A model generated the notes under the pieces. That model worked only from the letters and a program-made list of their open reading frames with translations. It was not told where the DNA came from and searched no databases. From positions 4,886 through 68,885 of the forward strand of contig JBDLIT010000005.1 of NCBI GenBank assembly GCA_039714735.1: a DNA stretch of 64,000 nt. Reading direction: 5' to 3'. A program made the translations under genes and the position numbers. Shown piece after piece: positions 24,879-33,149 of the stretch. Position 1 is the stretch's first letter. Every line of letters starts with the position of its first letter. Origin of the DNA: JASJBU01 sp039714735. Lineage in GTDB: Bacteria > Pseudomonadota > Gammaproteobacteria > Chromatiales > Chromatiaceae.

Positions 24879-25274
24879 TTATGCGACGAAGGCTATGACT
24901 TCGCCGCCCTGTCCGGCTGCTCTAGCCGCACGATCGGTCATAACACCTTTTGAAGTGGAGATGATTGCCACACCCAGCCCACCGCGTACTTTTGGAAGGT
25001 CGTTGCAACCTTTGTATACACGCAGTCCAGGGCGACTGACCCGCTTGATCACCTCTATCAATGGATCCCCTTGAAAATACCTTAGCTCGACCATAAGGAT
25101 CGGCATTGCACCTTCGTTTTTAACGGAAACCTCGTTGACGTAACCTTCGTCTTTCAGAAGATTAGCGATAGCTAGCTTTTGCTTGGAAGAGGGCAGCTCG
25201 ATGCGGGTCTTATTAGCTGATTGGCCATTGCGGATGCGCGTTAGCATATCCGCAATCGGATCTGACATACTCAT
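24879..25274 (-). CDS. rpsH: 30S ribosomal protein S8
   Basis: This 131-residue S8 (uS8) is a primary 16S rRNA binder and the repressor of the spc operon in E. coli. It starts MSMSDPIADMLTRIRNGQSA and has the C-terminal STSKGVMTDRAARAAGQGGE signature. I moved the start from 25319 to ATG 25274, because AGGAG lies 7 nt before it and the family length is 130. The 93-bp gap to rpsN is the widest inside this operon. Confidence 0.97.
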   Translation of the reverse strand: MSMSDPIADMLTRIRNGQSANKTRIELPSSKQKLAIANLLKDEGYVNEVSVKNEGAMPILMVELRYFQGDPLIEVIKRVSRPGLRVYKGCNDLPKVRGGLGVAIISTSKGVMTDRAARAAGQGGEVIAFVA

Positions 25275-25367
25275 TGATGAGCTCCTAGGGTCAAGCCGTC
25301 TTTTTGACGCGATACCCAACGATAATATTACCAGGCACTTAAATTGCCTGGCGAAAAACGCGTTATT

Positions 25368-25673
25368 CTACCAACTTGCCTTTACAAGTCCAGGAATATC
25401 TCCGCGCATTGCTGCTTCACGAAGTTTGTTTCGGCAAAGTCCAAACTTCCTATAGTAACCATGAGGTCGGCCAGTCACACGGCAGCGATTGTGCTGTCTT
25501 GTGGTGCTCGCATCACGCGGAAGTTTCTGTAATTTCAGAGTTGCCTCTTCGATCTCTTCAAAGCTACTCTTCGGATCTTTGATCACAGCCTTAAGCGAAT
25601 CACGCTTGGCTGAATATCTGGCGACTCTCTGCGCACGTTTTTTTTCCCGTGCAATCATGCTTTTTTTTGCCAT
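25368..25673 (-). CDS. rpsN: 30S ribosomal protein S14
   Basis: This 101-residue S14 (uS14) is the long, zinc-free form that lacks a CxxC...CxxC zinc ribbon. The conserved end TRQHNRCRVTGRPHGYYRKF and GLCRNKLREAAMRGDIPGLV are present. It is located in the head of the 30S subunit beside S3 and S10. It lies 9 bp after rplE. Confidence 0.98.
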   Translation of the reverse strand: MAKKSMIAREKKRAQRVARYSAKRDSLKAVIKDPKSSFEEIEEATLKLQKLPRDASTTRQHNRCRVTGRPHGYYRKFGLCRNKLREAAMRGDIPGLVKASW

Positions 25674-25682
25674 ATCTGAAAC

Positions 25683-26222
25683 TCAATTCTTAAAGGGAAA
25701 TTTGAAGGCTTCTAACAGCGCTCGCCCTTCTTCGTCTGTTTTAGCAGTCGTCGTGATAGTGATATCCATACCGCGCAGGGCATCGATTTTGTCATAGTCG
25801 ATTTCTGGGAACATGATCTGTTCACTGACACCCATACTGTAGTTTCCACGACCATCGAATGATTTTCCATTCAGGCCACGAAAGTCTCGAATACGTGGTA
25901 TCGCGATGTTAATCAGGCGATCAAGGAACTCATACATTCTTTCCCGACGCAGAGTCACCTTACATCCGATAGGCCAGTCTTCGCGGATCTTGAAACCCGC
26001 GTTAGACTTCCTTGCACGGGTGATGACTGCTTTTTGTCCAGCAATCTTCTCCATATCACCCACTGCAAACTCGAGAACCTTCTTATCCCCAATAGCCTCA
26101 CCAACACCCATATTAAGAGTGACTTTGGTGATCTTGGGAACCTGCATAATACTGCTGAACTGAAACTTATCCATCAATTCCTGGACAATAGTATCTTTAT
26201 AGTTTTGCTGTAATCTTGACAT
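25683..26222 (-). CDS. rplE: 50S ribosomal protein L5
   Basis: This 179-residue L5 (uL5) binds 5S rRNA and touches the P-site tRNA through its loop. It has the signature MQVPKITKVTLNMGVGEA, AVITRARKSNAGFKIREDWP, RLINIAIPRIRDFRGL and the C-terminal PEIDYDKIDALRGMDITITT. The length equals that of E. coli. It lies 13 bp after rplX. Confidence 0.98.
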   Translation of the reverse strand: MSRLQQNYKDTIVQELMDKFQFSSIMQVPKITKVTLNMGVGEAIGDKKVLEFAVGDMEKIAGQKAVITRARKSNAGFKIREDWPIGCKVTLRRERMYEFLDRLINIAIPRIRDFRGLNGKSFDGRGNYSMGVSEQIMFPEIDYDKIDALRGMDITITTTAKTDEEGRALLEAFKFPFKN

Positions 26223-26235
26223 TGCTGATCACACC

Positions 26236-26556
26236 TTAGATATCCACGACTTCGCCGTTGGATTTAAAAACTCGAACTTTCTTACCATCTTCCAGGATTT
26301 TGAAGCCTGCCCGATCCGCTTTTCCCGTTGCAGGGTTGAACAGGGCAATATTTGAAATATGCATAGGCATCTCTTTGTCGAGAATACCACCTGGCTCACC
26401 CTTATTTGGGTTTGGCTTGGTATGCTTCTTGGCCATATTGATGTTTTCAACGACCACCCGGTCATCGCCAACCATCTTGATCACTGTTCCGCGCTTATCC
26501 TTGTCTTTTCCGGCAAGGACCACGATCTCATCACCTTTTTTAATTTTGCATGCCAT
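26236..26556 (-). CDS. rplX: 50S ribosomal protein L24
   Basis: This 106-residue L24 (uL24) is an assembly initiator at the tunnel exit. The KOW motif at the start (KIKKGDEIVVLAGKDKDKRG) and MAKKHTKPNPN are diagnostic. It is placed 9 bp after rplN and 13 bp before rplE. Confidence 0.98.
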   Translation of the reverse strand: MACKIKKGDEIVVLAGKDKDKRGTVIKMVGDDRVVVENINMAKKHTKPNPNKGEPGGILDKEMPMHISNIALFNPATGKADRAGFKILEDGKKVRVFKSNGEVVDI

Positions 26557-26565
26557 AACGATACC

Positions 26566-26934
26566 TCACAAAACCTCTGGCGCGAGTGAGATGATCTTCA
26601 TGAATCGCTCACTTCTCAATTCACGGGTAACTGGACCAAAAATACGGGTTCCAATCGGTTGATGCTGGTTGTTCAAAAGAACAGCGGCATTCGTATCAAA
26701 CCGGATAATTGAACCATCAGGTCGTCTTACACCCTTTTTGGTGCGTACTACAACAGCGTTGTACACATCGCCTTTTTTAACCTTACCCCGTGGTATCGCA
26801 TCTTTGACACTGACTTTGATAATGTCTCCGATAGCTGCATAGCGGCGGTGGGATCCACCCAGTACTTTTATGCACTGTACACGCCGCGCACCGCTGTTAT
26901 CGGCCACATTCAGGTTTGTCTGCATCTGAATCAT
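26566..26934 (-). CDS. rplN: 50S ribosomal protein L14
   Basis: This 122-residue L14 (uL14) forms bridges with 16S rRNA and binds the silencing factor RsfS. Start MIQMQTNLNVADNSGARRVQ, the five-stranded barrel and the LLNNQHQPIGTRIFGPVTRE segment are typical. It opens the spc operon proper, 51 bp after rpsQ. In E. coli a promoter lies here; I found no clear boxes in this short gap. Confidence 0.98.
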   Translation of the reverse strand: MIQMQTNLNVADNSGARRVQCIKVLGGSHRRYAAIGDIIKVSVKDAIPRGKVKKGDVYNAVVVRTKKGVRRPDGSIIRFDTNAAVLLNNQHQPIGTRIFGPVTRELRSERFMKIISLAPEVL

Positions 26935-26985
26935 GGTTATGCCCTAAATATATATTTAATATCTGATGCCCAGGATCGTTAAAAC

Positions 26986-27246
26986 TCAGTTCGCACGTTC
27001 CAAGATTTTTACCAAGCGCCATGTCTTGGTCTTAGACAATGGACGACACTGTACTACCATCACAGTATCACCCTTGTTGCATTCATTTGCTTCGTCGTGT
27101 GCATACACTTTTGTCGAACGACGCATGAACTTACCATAGACAGGATGTTTAACCCGACGTTCTGCGACAACAGTTATGGATTTATCCATTGAGTCGCTGA
27201 CAACCACGCCAGTTAATGTACGGTTGTTGGCTTCCTGTTCACTCAT
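26986..27246 (-). CDS. rpsQ: 30S ribosomal protein S17
   Basis: This 86-residue S17 (uS17) is an early 16S rRNA binder with an OB fold: LTGVVVSDSMDKSITVVAER, then HPVYGKFMRRSTKVYAHDE. Its ATG overlaps the rpmC stop by four bases (ATGA), so it is translationally coupled. It is the last gene of the S10 section. Confidence 0.98.
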   Translation of the reverse strand: MSEQEANNRTLTGVVVSDSMDKSITVVAERRVKHPVYGKFMRRSTKVYAHDEANECNKGDTVMVVQCRPLSKTKTWRLVKILERAN

Positions 27247-27443
27247 GATGCATCACTCGACTTCTGTTCGTTCAACACTGTCTTAATCCGTGCTATCTCT
27301 TTACGCACTTCTTTCACACGGGACGGCCGACTCAGCTGTCCGGTGCCTTTTTGCATGCGAAGATTGAATTGTTCCTTGAGCAACTCTTCCAGACTGCCAT
27401 TCAGCTCCTGCTGAGTCTTTCCACGTAATTCACTCGCTTTCAT
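27243..27443 (-). CDS. rpmC: 50S ribosomal protein L29
   Basis: This 66-residue L29 (uL29) has two helices near the tunnel exit: MKASELRGKTQQELNGSLEE and KEQFNLRMQKGTGQLSRPSR. I chose ATG 27443, which overlaps the rplP stop by one base (TGATG), over the GTG one codon earlier. It overlaps rpsQ by four bases at its end. Confidence 0.97.
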   Translation of the reverse strand: MKASELRGKTQQELNGSLEELLKEQFNLRMQKGTGQLSRPSRVKEVRKEIARIKTVLNEQKSSDAS

Positions 27444-27856
27444 CACATCACCGTCCGCTTCACGAAAGAGGTGGAGATAGGAAGCTTGGCAGCGGCCAAT
27501 GCAAAGGCCTCACGCGCCAACTCTTCTGAAATCCCTTCAATCTCATAAAGCATTCTTCCAGGTTGAATCTGGGCAACCCAGTACTCAACATTACCCTTAC
27601 CTTTACCTTGACGTACTTCAAGAGGTTTCTTGGTAATCGGTTTGTCGGGAAAGATCCTTATCCATAACTTACCGCCACGTTTTACGTGCCGGGTGATGGT
27701 GCGGCGCGCCGCCTCGATTTGCCGGGCAGTAATGCGGCCACGACCAGTCGATTTTAGACCGAATTCGCCAAACGAGACATTACAGCCACTCGTGGCAAGC
27801 CCACGGTTACGACCTTTGTGTTGTTTGCGAAATTTAGTTCGTTTTGGTTGTAACAT
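27443..27856 (-). CDS. rplP: 50S ribosomal protein L16
   Basis: This 137-residue L16 (uL16) lies near the A site and helps organise tRNA positioning. It starts MLQPKRTKFRKQHKGRNRG and has RGRITARQIEAARRTITRHV, GGKLWIRIFPDKPITKKP and the terminal LPISTSFVKRTV. Arg81, hydroxylated by RoxA in some species, cannot be assessed further here. It starts 3 bp after rpsC. Confidence 0.98.
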   Translation of the reverse strand: MLQPKRTKFRKQHKGRNRGLATSGCNVSFGEFGLKSTGRGRITARQIEAARRTITRHVKRGGKLWIRIFPDKPITKKPLEVRQGKGKGNVEYWVAQIQPGRMLYEIEGISEELAREAFALAAAKLPISTSFVKRTVM

Positions 27857-27859
27857 TGC

Positions 27860-28543
27860 TTATGACCTTTTACCGGAGCCCTTCGGTTTGGATTCGGTAG
27901 ATACTTCCCCACCTTCACCAAATATCTCACCTTTAAAGATCCAGACCTTCACGCCTATGATTCCATAGGTTGTAGCTGCTTCTGCAAAACCATAGTCAAT
28001 ATCTGCACGAAGCGTGTGGAGCGGTACCCGACCTTCACGATACCATTCAGAACGTGCTATTTCAGCACCATTCAAACGGCCACCGATATTAACCTTGATT
28101 CCTTCAGCCCCGAGACGCATGGCATTCTGAACTGAACGCTTCATGGCGCGACGGAACATCACACGACGCTCAAGTTGCTGGGCAACACCCTCAGCTACTA
28201 GCTGTGCATCGAGTTCTGGTTTACGTATCTCCTCGATACTCATATGCACGGGGACACCCATCATGCTCGAGACTTCAGCTCTCAGTTTATCGATATCCTC
28301 GCCTTTTTTACCAATAACCAGACCAGGCCGTGCAGTATGCACGGTAATATGCGCATTATTCGCAGGGCGATCTATCTGAATCCGACTGACAGATGCCTGA
28401 GAGAGGCGTTTTTTCAGGTACTCACGAACTTGAAGATCACTGTTGAGAAGATCTGCAAAGTGCTTGGAATCTGCATACCACTTGGATGTCCAGTCTTTGA
28501 CGATGCCAAGTCGTATTCCTGTTGGATGTACTTTCTGCCCCAT
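27860..28543 (-). CDS. rpsC: 30S ribosomal protein S3
   Basis: This 227-residue S3 (uS3) has an N-terminal KH domain (GLVIGKKGEDIDKLRAEV) and a C-terminal domain at the mRNA entry tunnel with helicase function (MRLGAEGIKVNIGGRLNGAE, LHTLRADIDYGFAEA). Basic residues that line the entry tunnel are conserved. It is placed 18 bp after rplV. Confidence 0.98.
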   Translation of the reverse strand: MGQKVHPTGIRLGIVKDWTSKWYADSKHFADLLNSDLQVREYLKKRLSQASVSRIQIDRPANNAHITVHTARPGLVIGKKGEDIDKLRAEVSSMMGVPVHMSIEEIRKPELDAQLVAEGVAQQLERRVMFRRAMKRSVQNAMRLGAEGIKVNIGGRLNGAEIARSEWYREGRVPLHTLRADIDYGFAEAATTYGIIGVKVWIFKGEIFGEGGEVSTESKPKGSGKRS

Positions 28544-28561
28544 ATCAGTCTCTCTTGCCTG

Positions 28562-28894
28562 TTACTTGTCCGCTACCGTCACATTGATATGACTGGTGCG
28601 CTTGAGAATTCTTGATGCCCGCCCTTTAGCACGTGCACGAATACGTTTCATCGTCGGTCCTTCATCAACGCTTACTGCGGAAACCTTCAGTTCGTCAATA
28701 TCTGCACCTTCGTTATGCTCAGCATTGGCAATCGCAGATTCAAGAACTTTCTTGACCAGGACTGCACCCTTTTTCTTGCTGAAAGCAAGGATATCCAGAG
28801 CCTGCTCCACCGGCAGGCCACGAATCTGGTCCGCCACCAAGCGGCCCTTCTGCGCTGCGATGCGCGCGTGTCTCAATTTTGCTGTCGTTTGCAT
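28562..28894 (-). CDS. rplV: 50S ribosomal protein L22
   Basis: This 110-residue L22 (uL22) extends a beta-hairpin into the exit tunnel. AKLRHARIAAQKGRLVADQI, ALDILAFSKKKGAVLVKKVL and the hairpin region EGPTMKRIRARAKGRASRIL are typical, with no macrolide-resistance-type deletion. The start at ATG 28894 has GGGG six bases upstream and gives exactly the E. coli length. The ATG one codon earlier is the alternative. Confidence 0.97.
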   Translation of the reverse strand: MQTTAKLRHARIAAQKGRLVADQIRGLPVEQALDILAFSKKKGAVLVKKVLESAIANAEHNEGADIDELKVSAVSVDEGPTMKRIRARAKGRASRILKRTSHINVTVADK

Positions 28895-28907
28895 CATCGA
28901 CCCCAAA

Positions 28908-29177
28908 TTAGGATTTCTTATCTGCCGAATGCCCACGGTATGTCCGAGTCTGTGCGAACTCACCGAGTTTGTGTCCGACCATGTTCTCGGAGATGAGCAC
29001 GGGAACATGCTGCCTACCATTGTGTACAGCAATTGTTAAACCAATCATCTCAGGCAGGACCAAAGACCTGCGCGACCATGTCTTGATCGGACGCTTATTG
29101 TTCTGTGCTACTGCCTCTTCCACCTTCTTTGCCAGATGATGGTCTACGAAAGGGCCTTTCCTAATTGAACGTGGCAC
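28908..29177 (-). CDS. rpsS: 30S ribosomal protein S19
   Basis: This 89-residue S19 (uS19) lies in the 30S head beside S13 and the A-site finger. It starts MPRSIRKGPFVDHHLAKKVE and has IKTWSRRSLVLPEMIGLTIA and LGEFAQTRTYRGHSADKKS. It lies 17 bp after rplB and 13 bp before rplV. Confidence 0.98.
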   Translation of the reverse strand: MPRSIRKGPFVDHHLAKKVEEAVAQNNKRPIKTWSRRSLVLPEMIGLTIAVHNGRQHVPVLISENMVGHKLGEFAQTRTYRGHSADKKS

Positions 29178-29194
29178 GGCGTTAACCCCTAAAA

Positions 29195-30022
29195 TTATTT
29201 GCGATTTCTACGACGTACGATCATTTTGTCCGTACGTTTGTTGGTTCGTGTTTTGTATCCCTTGGTTGGAACACCCCATGGTGAAACAGGATGACGGCCA
29301 CCGGATGTCCTACCTTCACCACCACCATGTGGGTGGTCGACCGGGTTCATTGCGACACCGCGCACGGTTGGACGTATACCTTTCCAACGCTTGGCTCCAG
29401 CCTTGCCGAGTGAACGCAGGTTGTGCTCGGAGTTCGATACCTCACCGACAACGGCGCGGCAGTCGGCCATAACCTTGCGCATTTCACCTGAACGCAGGCG
29501 CAAGGTTGCATACTCGCCTTCACGAGCAACCAGTTGCACGGAAGCACCTGCCGAGCGGGCCATTTGTGCGCCTTTACCAGGCTTCATTTCCACACAATGA
29601 ACCACCGAACCGATAGGGATACCCCGCAACGGCAGGCAGTTACCCACCTTGATCGGCGCCTCGATTCCAGACTCAACCTCATCACCCACTGCCAATTTTC
29701 TGGGGGCAATGATATAGCTGCGTTCACCATCCGCATAGCGGATCAGTGCAATATGCGCAGTGCGGTTCGGATCATATTCAAGCCTTTCAACAACCGCAGG
29801 TATACCCTGCTTGTTGCGCTTGAAATCAATGATCCTGTAGCGCTGTTTATGACCCCCGCCACGATGTCGTGTGGTGATACGACCCTTATTGTTGCGCCCA
29901 CCAGTCTTTGACTTCTTATCCAGCAGAGGTCCATAGGGAGCGCCCTTATGAAGGTCCGCATTTACGACTTTCACCACAAAGCGTCGGCCGGGTGAAGTCG
30001 GTTTTGATTTTACGACTGCCAT
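29195..30022 (-). CDS. rplB: 50S ribosomal protein L2
   Basis: This 275-residue L2 (uL2) is needed for subunit association and peptidyl-transferase assembly. It has the N-terminal KSKTGGRNNKGRITTRHRGG and the C-terminal NPVDHPHGGGEGRTSGG loop that holds the conserved histidine near the catalytic centre. The length equals that of the family. It lies 23 bp after rplW. Confidence 0.99.
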   Translation of the reverse strand: MAVVKSKPTSPGRRFVVKVVNADLHKGAPYGPLLDKKSKTGGRNNKGRITTRHRGGGHKQRYRIIDFKRNKQGIPAVVERLEYDPNRTAHIALIRYADGERSYIIAPRKLAVGDEVESGIEAPIKVGNCLPLRGIPIGSVVHCVEMKPGKGAQMARSAGASVQLVAREGEYATLRLRSGEMRKVMADCRAVVGEVSNSEHNLRSLGKAGAKRWKGIRPTVRGVAMNPVDHPHGGGEGRTSGGRHPVSPWGVPTKGYKTRTNKRTDKMIVRRRNRK

Positions 30023-30045
30023 TCTCTCAATCCCGTATACTTGGT

Positions 30046-30342
30046 TCAGGCGCCAGCAGAGAAATCGATTTCACTGCCGGGCAGGAGACGTACGTATGCC
30101 TTTCTCCAATCGGAGCGTCGGCCTTGGATAGCGCCAAAACGCTTCTTTTTACCTTTTACGTTGACTACCTGAACACGATCTACTTTGACATCGAACAGTT
30201 TCTCTACTGCTCGTGCAATTTCACGCTTGGTCGCGTCAGTCGCCACCCGGAAGGTGTATTGCTGATTGGCATCCGCCGCGATACTGCTCTTTTCAGAAAC
30301 CAAAGGGCTTAACAACACCTTCATCAGACGTTCGCTGTTCAT
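30046..30342 (-). CDS. rplW: 50S ribosomal protein L23
   Basis: This 98-residue L23 (uL23) is at the tunnel exit and docks trigger factor and SRP. It has LLSPLVSEKSSIAADANQQY and FDVKVDRVQVVNVKGKKKRF. The conserved glutamate used for trigger factor binding is in the first segment. Its start overlaps the rplD stop by four bases. Confidence 0.98.
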   Translation of the reverse strand: MNSERLMKVLLSPLVSEKSSIAADANQQYTFRVATDATKREIARAVEKLFDVKVDRVQVVNVKGKKKRFGAIQGRRSDWRKAYVRLLPGSEIDFSAGA

Positions 30343-30953
30343 GCCAAACGCTCCTCAATCTTTTTAAGTGCTGACTCAGTCACGAGTACTTTCTCATAAG
30401 CAATCAGGCTAACCGGATCGATTTCCGCTACATCACGAATATCGACGCCGTACAGGTTACGCGCTGCCAGATAAAGATTTTCATCTGGATTTTCGCAAAT
30501 CAGCAAGACATCTTTGAGGCCCAGTTCATTCAGTTTGCCAACCAGCTCCTTCGTCTTAGGTGCTGATACACTGAAGTCACTAACCGCAACGAGCCTATCC
30601 TGCCGAATCAATTCGGAAAGTATTGAACACACTGCGCCACGATACATCTTGCGATTGATCTTCTGCGCGTAACTGCGTGGAGCAGCGGCAAAAGTGGCCC
30701 CGCCACTACGCCAGATAGGGCTGCGACTGGTGCCTGACCGAGCACGACCCGTACCTTTTTGACGCCATGGCTTGGCGCCGCCGCCGCGTACTTCAGAGCG
30801 GGTCTTCTGTGCCTTTGTTCCAGCACGGGCTCCCGCCATGTGTGCGGTGACAACCTGATGAATCAGGCCTTCCTTCAGGTCAGCAGCAAACACTGCATCA
30901 GAAACCTGAATGGTCTGATTATCTTCGCCAGTGGATTGAATATTAAGATCCAT
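30339..30953 (-). CDS. rplD: 50S ribosomal protein L4
   Basis: This 204-residue L4 (uL4) has a loop that reaches the exit tunnel (GGGAKPWRQKGTGRARSGTS), while its body is on the subunit surface. In E. coli it represses the S10 operon through the rpsJ leader and inhibits RNase E. The macrolide-sensitive loop motif KPWRQKGTG is intact. It starts 5 bp after rplC and overlaps rplW. Confidence 0.98.
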   Translation of the reverse strand: MDLNIQSTGEDNQTIQVSDAVFAADLKEGLIHQVVTAHMAGARAGTKAQKTRSEVRGGGAKPWRQKGTGRARSGTSRSPIWRSGGATFAAAPRSYAQKINRKMYRGAVCSILSELIRQDRLVAVSDFSVSAPKTKELVGKLNELGLKDVLLICENPDENLYLAARNLYGVDIRDVAEIDPVSLIAYEKVLVTESALKKIEERLA

Positions 30954-30958
30954 CAGAA

Positions 30959-31609
30959 TTAACCTTTATTCTTCATCTTGATCGCCGGCGTCACAATGAC
31001 ATTTCCGCCTTTGGAACCGGGCACTGAGCCTTTCACTAGAATCAGATTACGTTCTGTATCGACACGTACTACTTCGAGATTCTGCTGACTGCGTTGCACC
31101 GCACCCATATGCCCTGCCATTTTCTTACCCTTGAAAACGCGGCCAGGCGTCTGGCACTGTCCGATGGAACCTGGAGCGCGATGTGAAATCGAGTTACCGT
31201 GGGTTGCGTCCTGCATGTGGAAGTTGTGACGCTTCACACCACCCTGAAAACCCTTACCCTGAGTCTGGCCGCGCACATCGACAATTTGACCCGCAGTAAA
31301 CAGGTCTGCCTTGATTTCACTACCAAGCTCGATTCCTTCCGCCTCACTATCCTCAAGGCGAAACTCCCATAAACCAGCTCCCGCTTCAACGCTGGCTTTG
31401 GAAAAATGCCCTGCTTCGGCTTTATTCACCTTAGAGGCCTTACGGCTACGGGTTGTCACCTGGATTGCCAGATAACCATCTACGTCCGCATTTTTTAGCT
31501 GGGAGACTCTATTTGGCTCCACTTCAATGACGCTTACCGGTACGGAAACACCATCTTCAGTGAAGACCCTGGTCATGCCAGCTTTACGCCCGACTACTCC
31601 AATCGTCAT
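30959..31609 (-). CDS. rplC: 50S ribosomal protein L3
   Basis: This 216-residue L3 (uL3) is one of the first assembly proteins and reaches the peptidyl-transferase centre with its extended loop (FHMQDATHGNSISHRAPGSI, GQCQTPGRVFKGKKMAGHMG). The conserved glutamine in this loop that PrmB methylates lies in the same stretch. It lies 11 bp after rpsJ. Confidence 0.98.
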   Translation of the reverse strand: MTIGVVGRKAGMTRVFTEDGVSVPVSVIEVEPNRVSQLKNADVDGYLAIQVTTRSRKASKVNKAEAGHFSKASVEAGAGLWEFRLEDSEAEGIELGSEIKADLFTAGQIVDVRGQTQGKGFQGGVKRHNFHMQDATHGNSISHRAPGSIGQCQTPGRVFKGKKMAGHMGAVQRSQQNLEVVRVDTERNLILVKGSVPGSKGGNVIVTPAIKMKNKG

Positions 31610-31620
31610 TGTTCTTAACC

Positions 31621-31932
31621 TCAGTTCAGTTTGATCTGCACGTCTACGCCGGCAGCCAAATCGAGCTTCATCAACGCATCTACGGTTTTGTCGGTTGGTT
31701 CGACAATATCCAGCAGGCGTTTGTGTGTGCGAATCTCATACTGGTCTCGCGCATCTTTATTGACATGCGGCGAAATCAGCACAGTGTAACGTTCTTTCTT
31801 AGTCGGCATGGGAATCGGGCCACGCACCAGCGCACCTGTGCGCTTAGCGGTTTCCACTATTTCACGCGCAGACTGATCAATCAGTCGATGATCGAACGCT
31901 TTCAGACGAATACGAATTCTCTGGTTTGCCAT
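31621..31932 (-). CDS. rpsJ: 30S ribosomal protein S10 / NusE
   Basis: This 103-residue S10 (uS10) also acts as NusE in antitermination. It starts ANQRIRIRLKAFDHRLIDQS and has VRGPIPMPTKKERYTVLISP and RDQYEIRTHKRLLDI. I chose ATG 31932 over the GTG two codons earlier because it gives the standard start and length. Only 6 bp separate it from tuf, so the str and S10 operons are physically fused, and the usual long S10 leader where L4 acts is missing. Confidence 0.98.
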   Translation of the reverse strand: MANQRIRIRLKAFDHRLIDQSAREIVETAKRTGALVRGPIPMPTKKERYTVLISPHVNKDARDQYEIRTHKRLLDIVEPTDKTVDALMKLDLAAGVDVQIKLN

Positions 31933-31938
31933 TATCAC

Positions 31939-33129
31939 TTACTCGATAATCTTGGAGACCACACCGGCCCCAACGGTCCGGCCACCTTCACGGATCGCAA
32001 AGCGCAGACCGTCTTCCATCGCGATCGGCGCGATCAGCTTGACGACCATCTTTACGTTGTCACCCGGCATCACCATCTCCACACCCTCAGGCAGGTCGCA
32101 GGCGCCGGTGACATCGGTGGTCCGAAAATAAAACTGCGGACGGTAGTTATTGAAGAATGGCGTGTGACGGCCACCCTCATCTTTGCTCAGCACGTACACT
32201 TCACACTCAAAATGGGTGTGCGGGGTGATGCTTTTCGGGTGCGCCAGCACTTGGCCGCGTTCAACCTCTTCGCGCTTGGTGCCGCGCAACAGGACGCCTA
32301 CGTTGTCGCCCGCCTCGCCCTGATCCAGCAGCTTGCGGAACATCTCGACACCGGTACAGACGGTCTTGGCGGTCTCTTTGATGCCGACAATTTCGATCTC
32401 TTCACCGACCTTGATCACGCCGCGCTCGATACGTCCGGTCACCACGGTGCCGCGTCCGGAGATCGAGAACACGTCTTCGATCGGCATCAGGAAGGCGCCG
32501 TCAATGGCGCGGTCCGGCTCCGGTATGTAGCTGTCCAGCGCGTCCATCAGTTTGTCGATGGACTGGCTGCCCAGTTCGCCGGTGTCGCCTTCCAGCGCTT
32601 TCAGCGCGGAGCCGACGATGATCGGGGTGTCGTCACCCGGGAAGTCGTAGCTGTCGAGCAGCTCGCGCACTTCCATCTCGACCAGTTCCAGCAGCTCTTC
32701 GTCATCCACCATGTCGGCCTTGTTCAGGTAGACGATGATGTAGGGCACACCCACCTGACGGGAGAGCAGGATGTGCTCACGGGTCTGGGGCATGGGGCCA
32801 TCCGCTGCAGAGACCACCAGGATCGCGCCATCCATCTGCGCCGCACCGGTGATCATGTTCTTTACATAGTCCGCATGTCCGGGACAGTCCACGTGCGCAT
32901 AGTGACGCTTCTCTGACTCGTACTCCACATGGGCGGTGGCGATGGTGATACCACGCTCACGCTCTTCCGGGGCGTTGTCGATCTGATCAAAGGCGCGCTG
33001 CTCGCCGCCGTACTTGGCCGCCTGGACTGTGGTGATCGCCGCCGTCAATGTGGTCTTGCCGTGGTCGACGTGACCGATCGTTCCCACGTTGACATGCGGT
33101 TTTGTGCGTTCGAATTTTTCCTTGGACAC
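31939..33129 (-). CDS. tuf: Elongation factor Tu, copy 1
   Basis: This 396-residue EF-Tu delivers aminoacyl-tRNA to the ribosome. The GTPase motifs are GHVDHGKTT, DCPGHADYVK and NKADMVDDEE, followed by two beta-barrel domains. It lies 20 bp after fusA and 6 bp before rpsJ. Protein and DNA look identical to the second copy at 48937-50127, offset by 16,998 bp, which points to ongoing gene conversion between the two. Confidence 0.99.
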   Translation of the reverse strand: MSKEKFERTKPHVNVGTIGHVDHGKTTLTAAITTVQAAKYGGEQRAFDQIDNAPEERERGITIATAHVEYESEKRHYAHVDCPGHADYVKNMITGAAQMDGAILVVSAADGPMPQTREHILLSRQVGVPYIIVYLNKADMVDDEELLELVEMEVRELLDSYDFPGDDTPIIVGSALKALEGDTGELGSQSIDKLMDALDSYIPEPDRAIDGAFLMPIEDVFSISGRGTVVTGRIERGVIKVGEEIEIVGIKETAKTVCTGVEMFRKLLDQGEAGDNVGVLLRGTKREEVERGQVLAHPKSITPHTHFECEVYVLSKDEGGRHTPFFNNYRPQFYFRTTDVTGACDLPEGVEMVMPGDNVKMVVKLIAPIAMEDGLRFAIREGGRTVGAGVVSKIIE

Positions 33130-33149
33130 AGTGTTACCCCTATACCCGA

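Noticed and set aside
31609..32916. Long 435-codon open frame on the plus strand
   Set aside because: It is antisense to tuf copy 1, and most of it recurs opposite tuf copy 2. The sense frame encodes EF-Tu with every motif.
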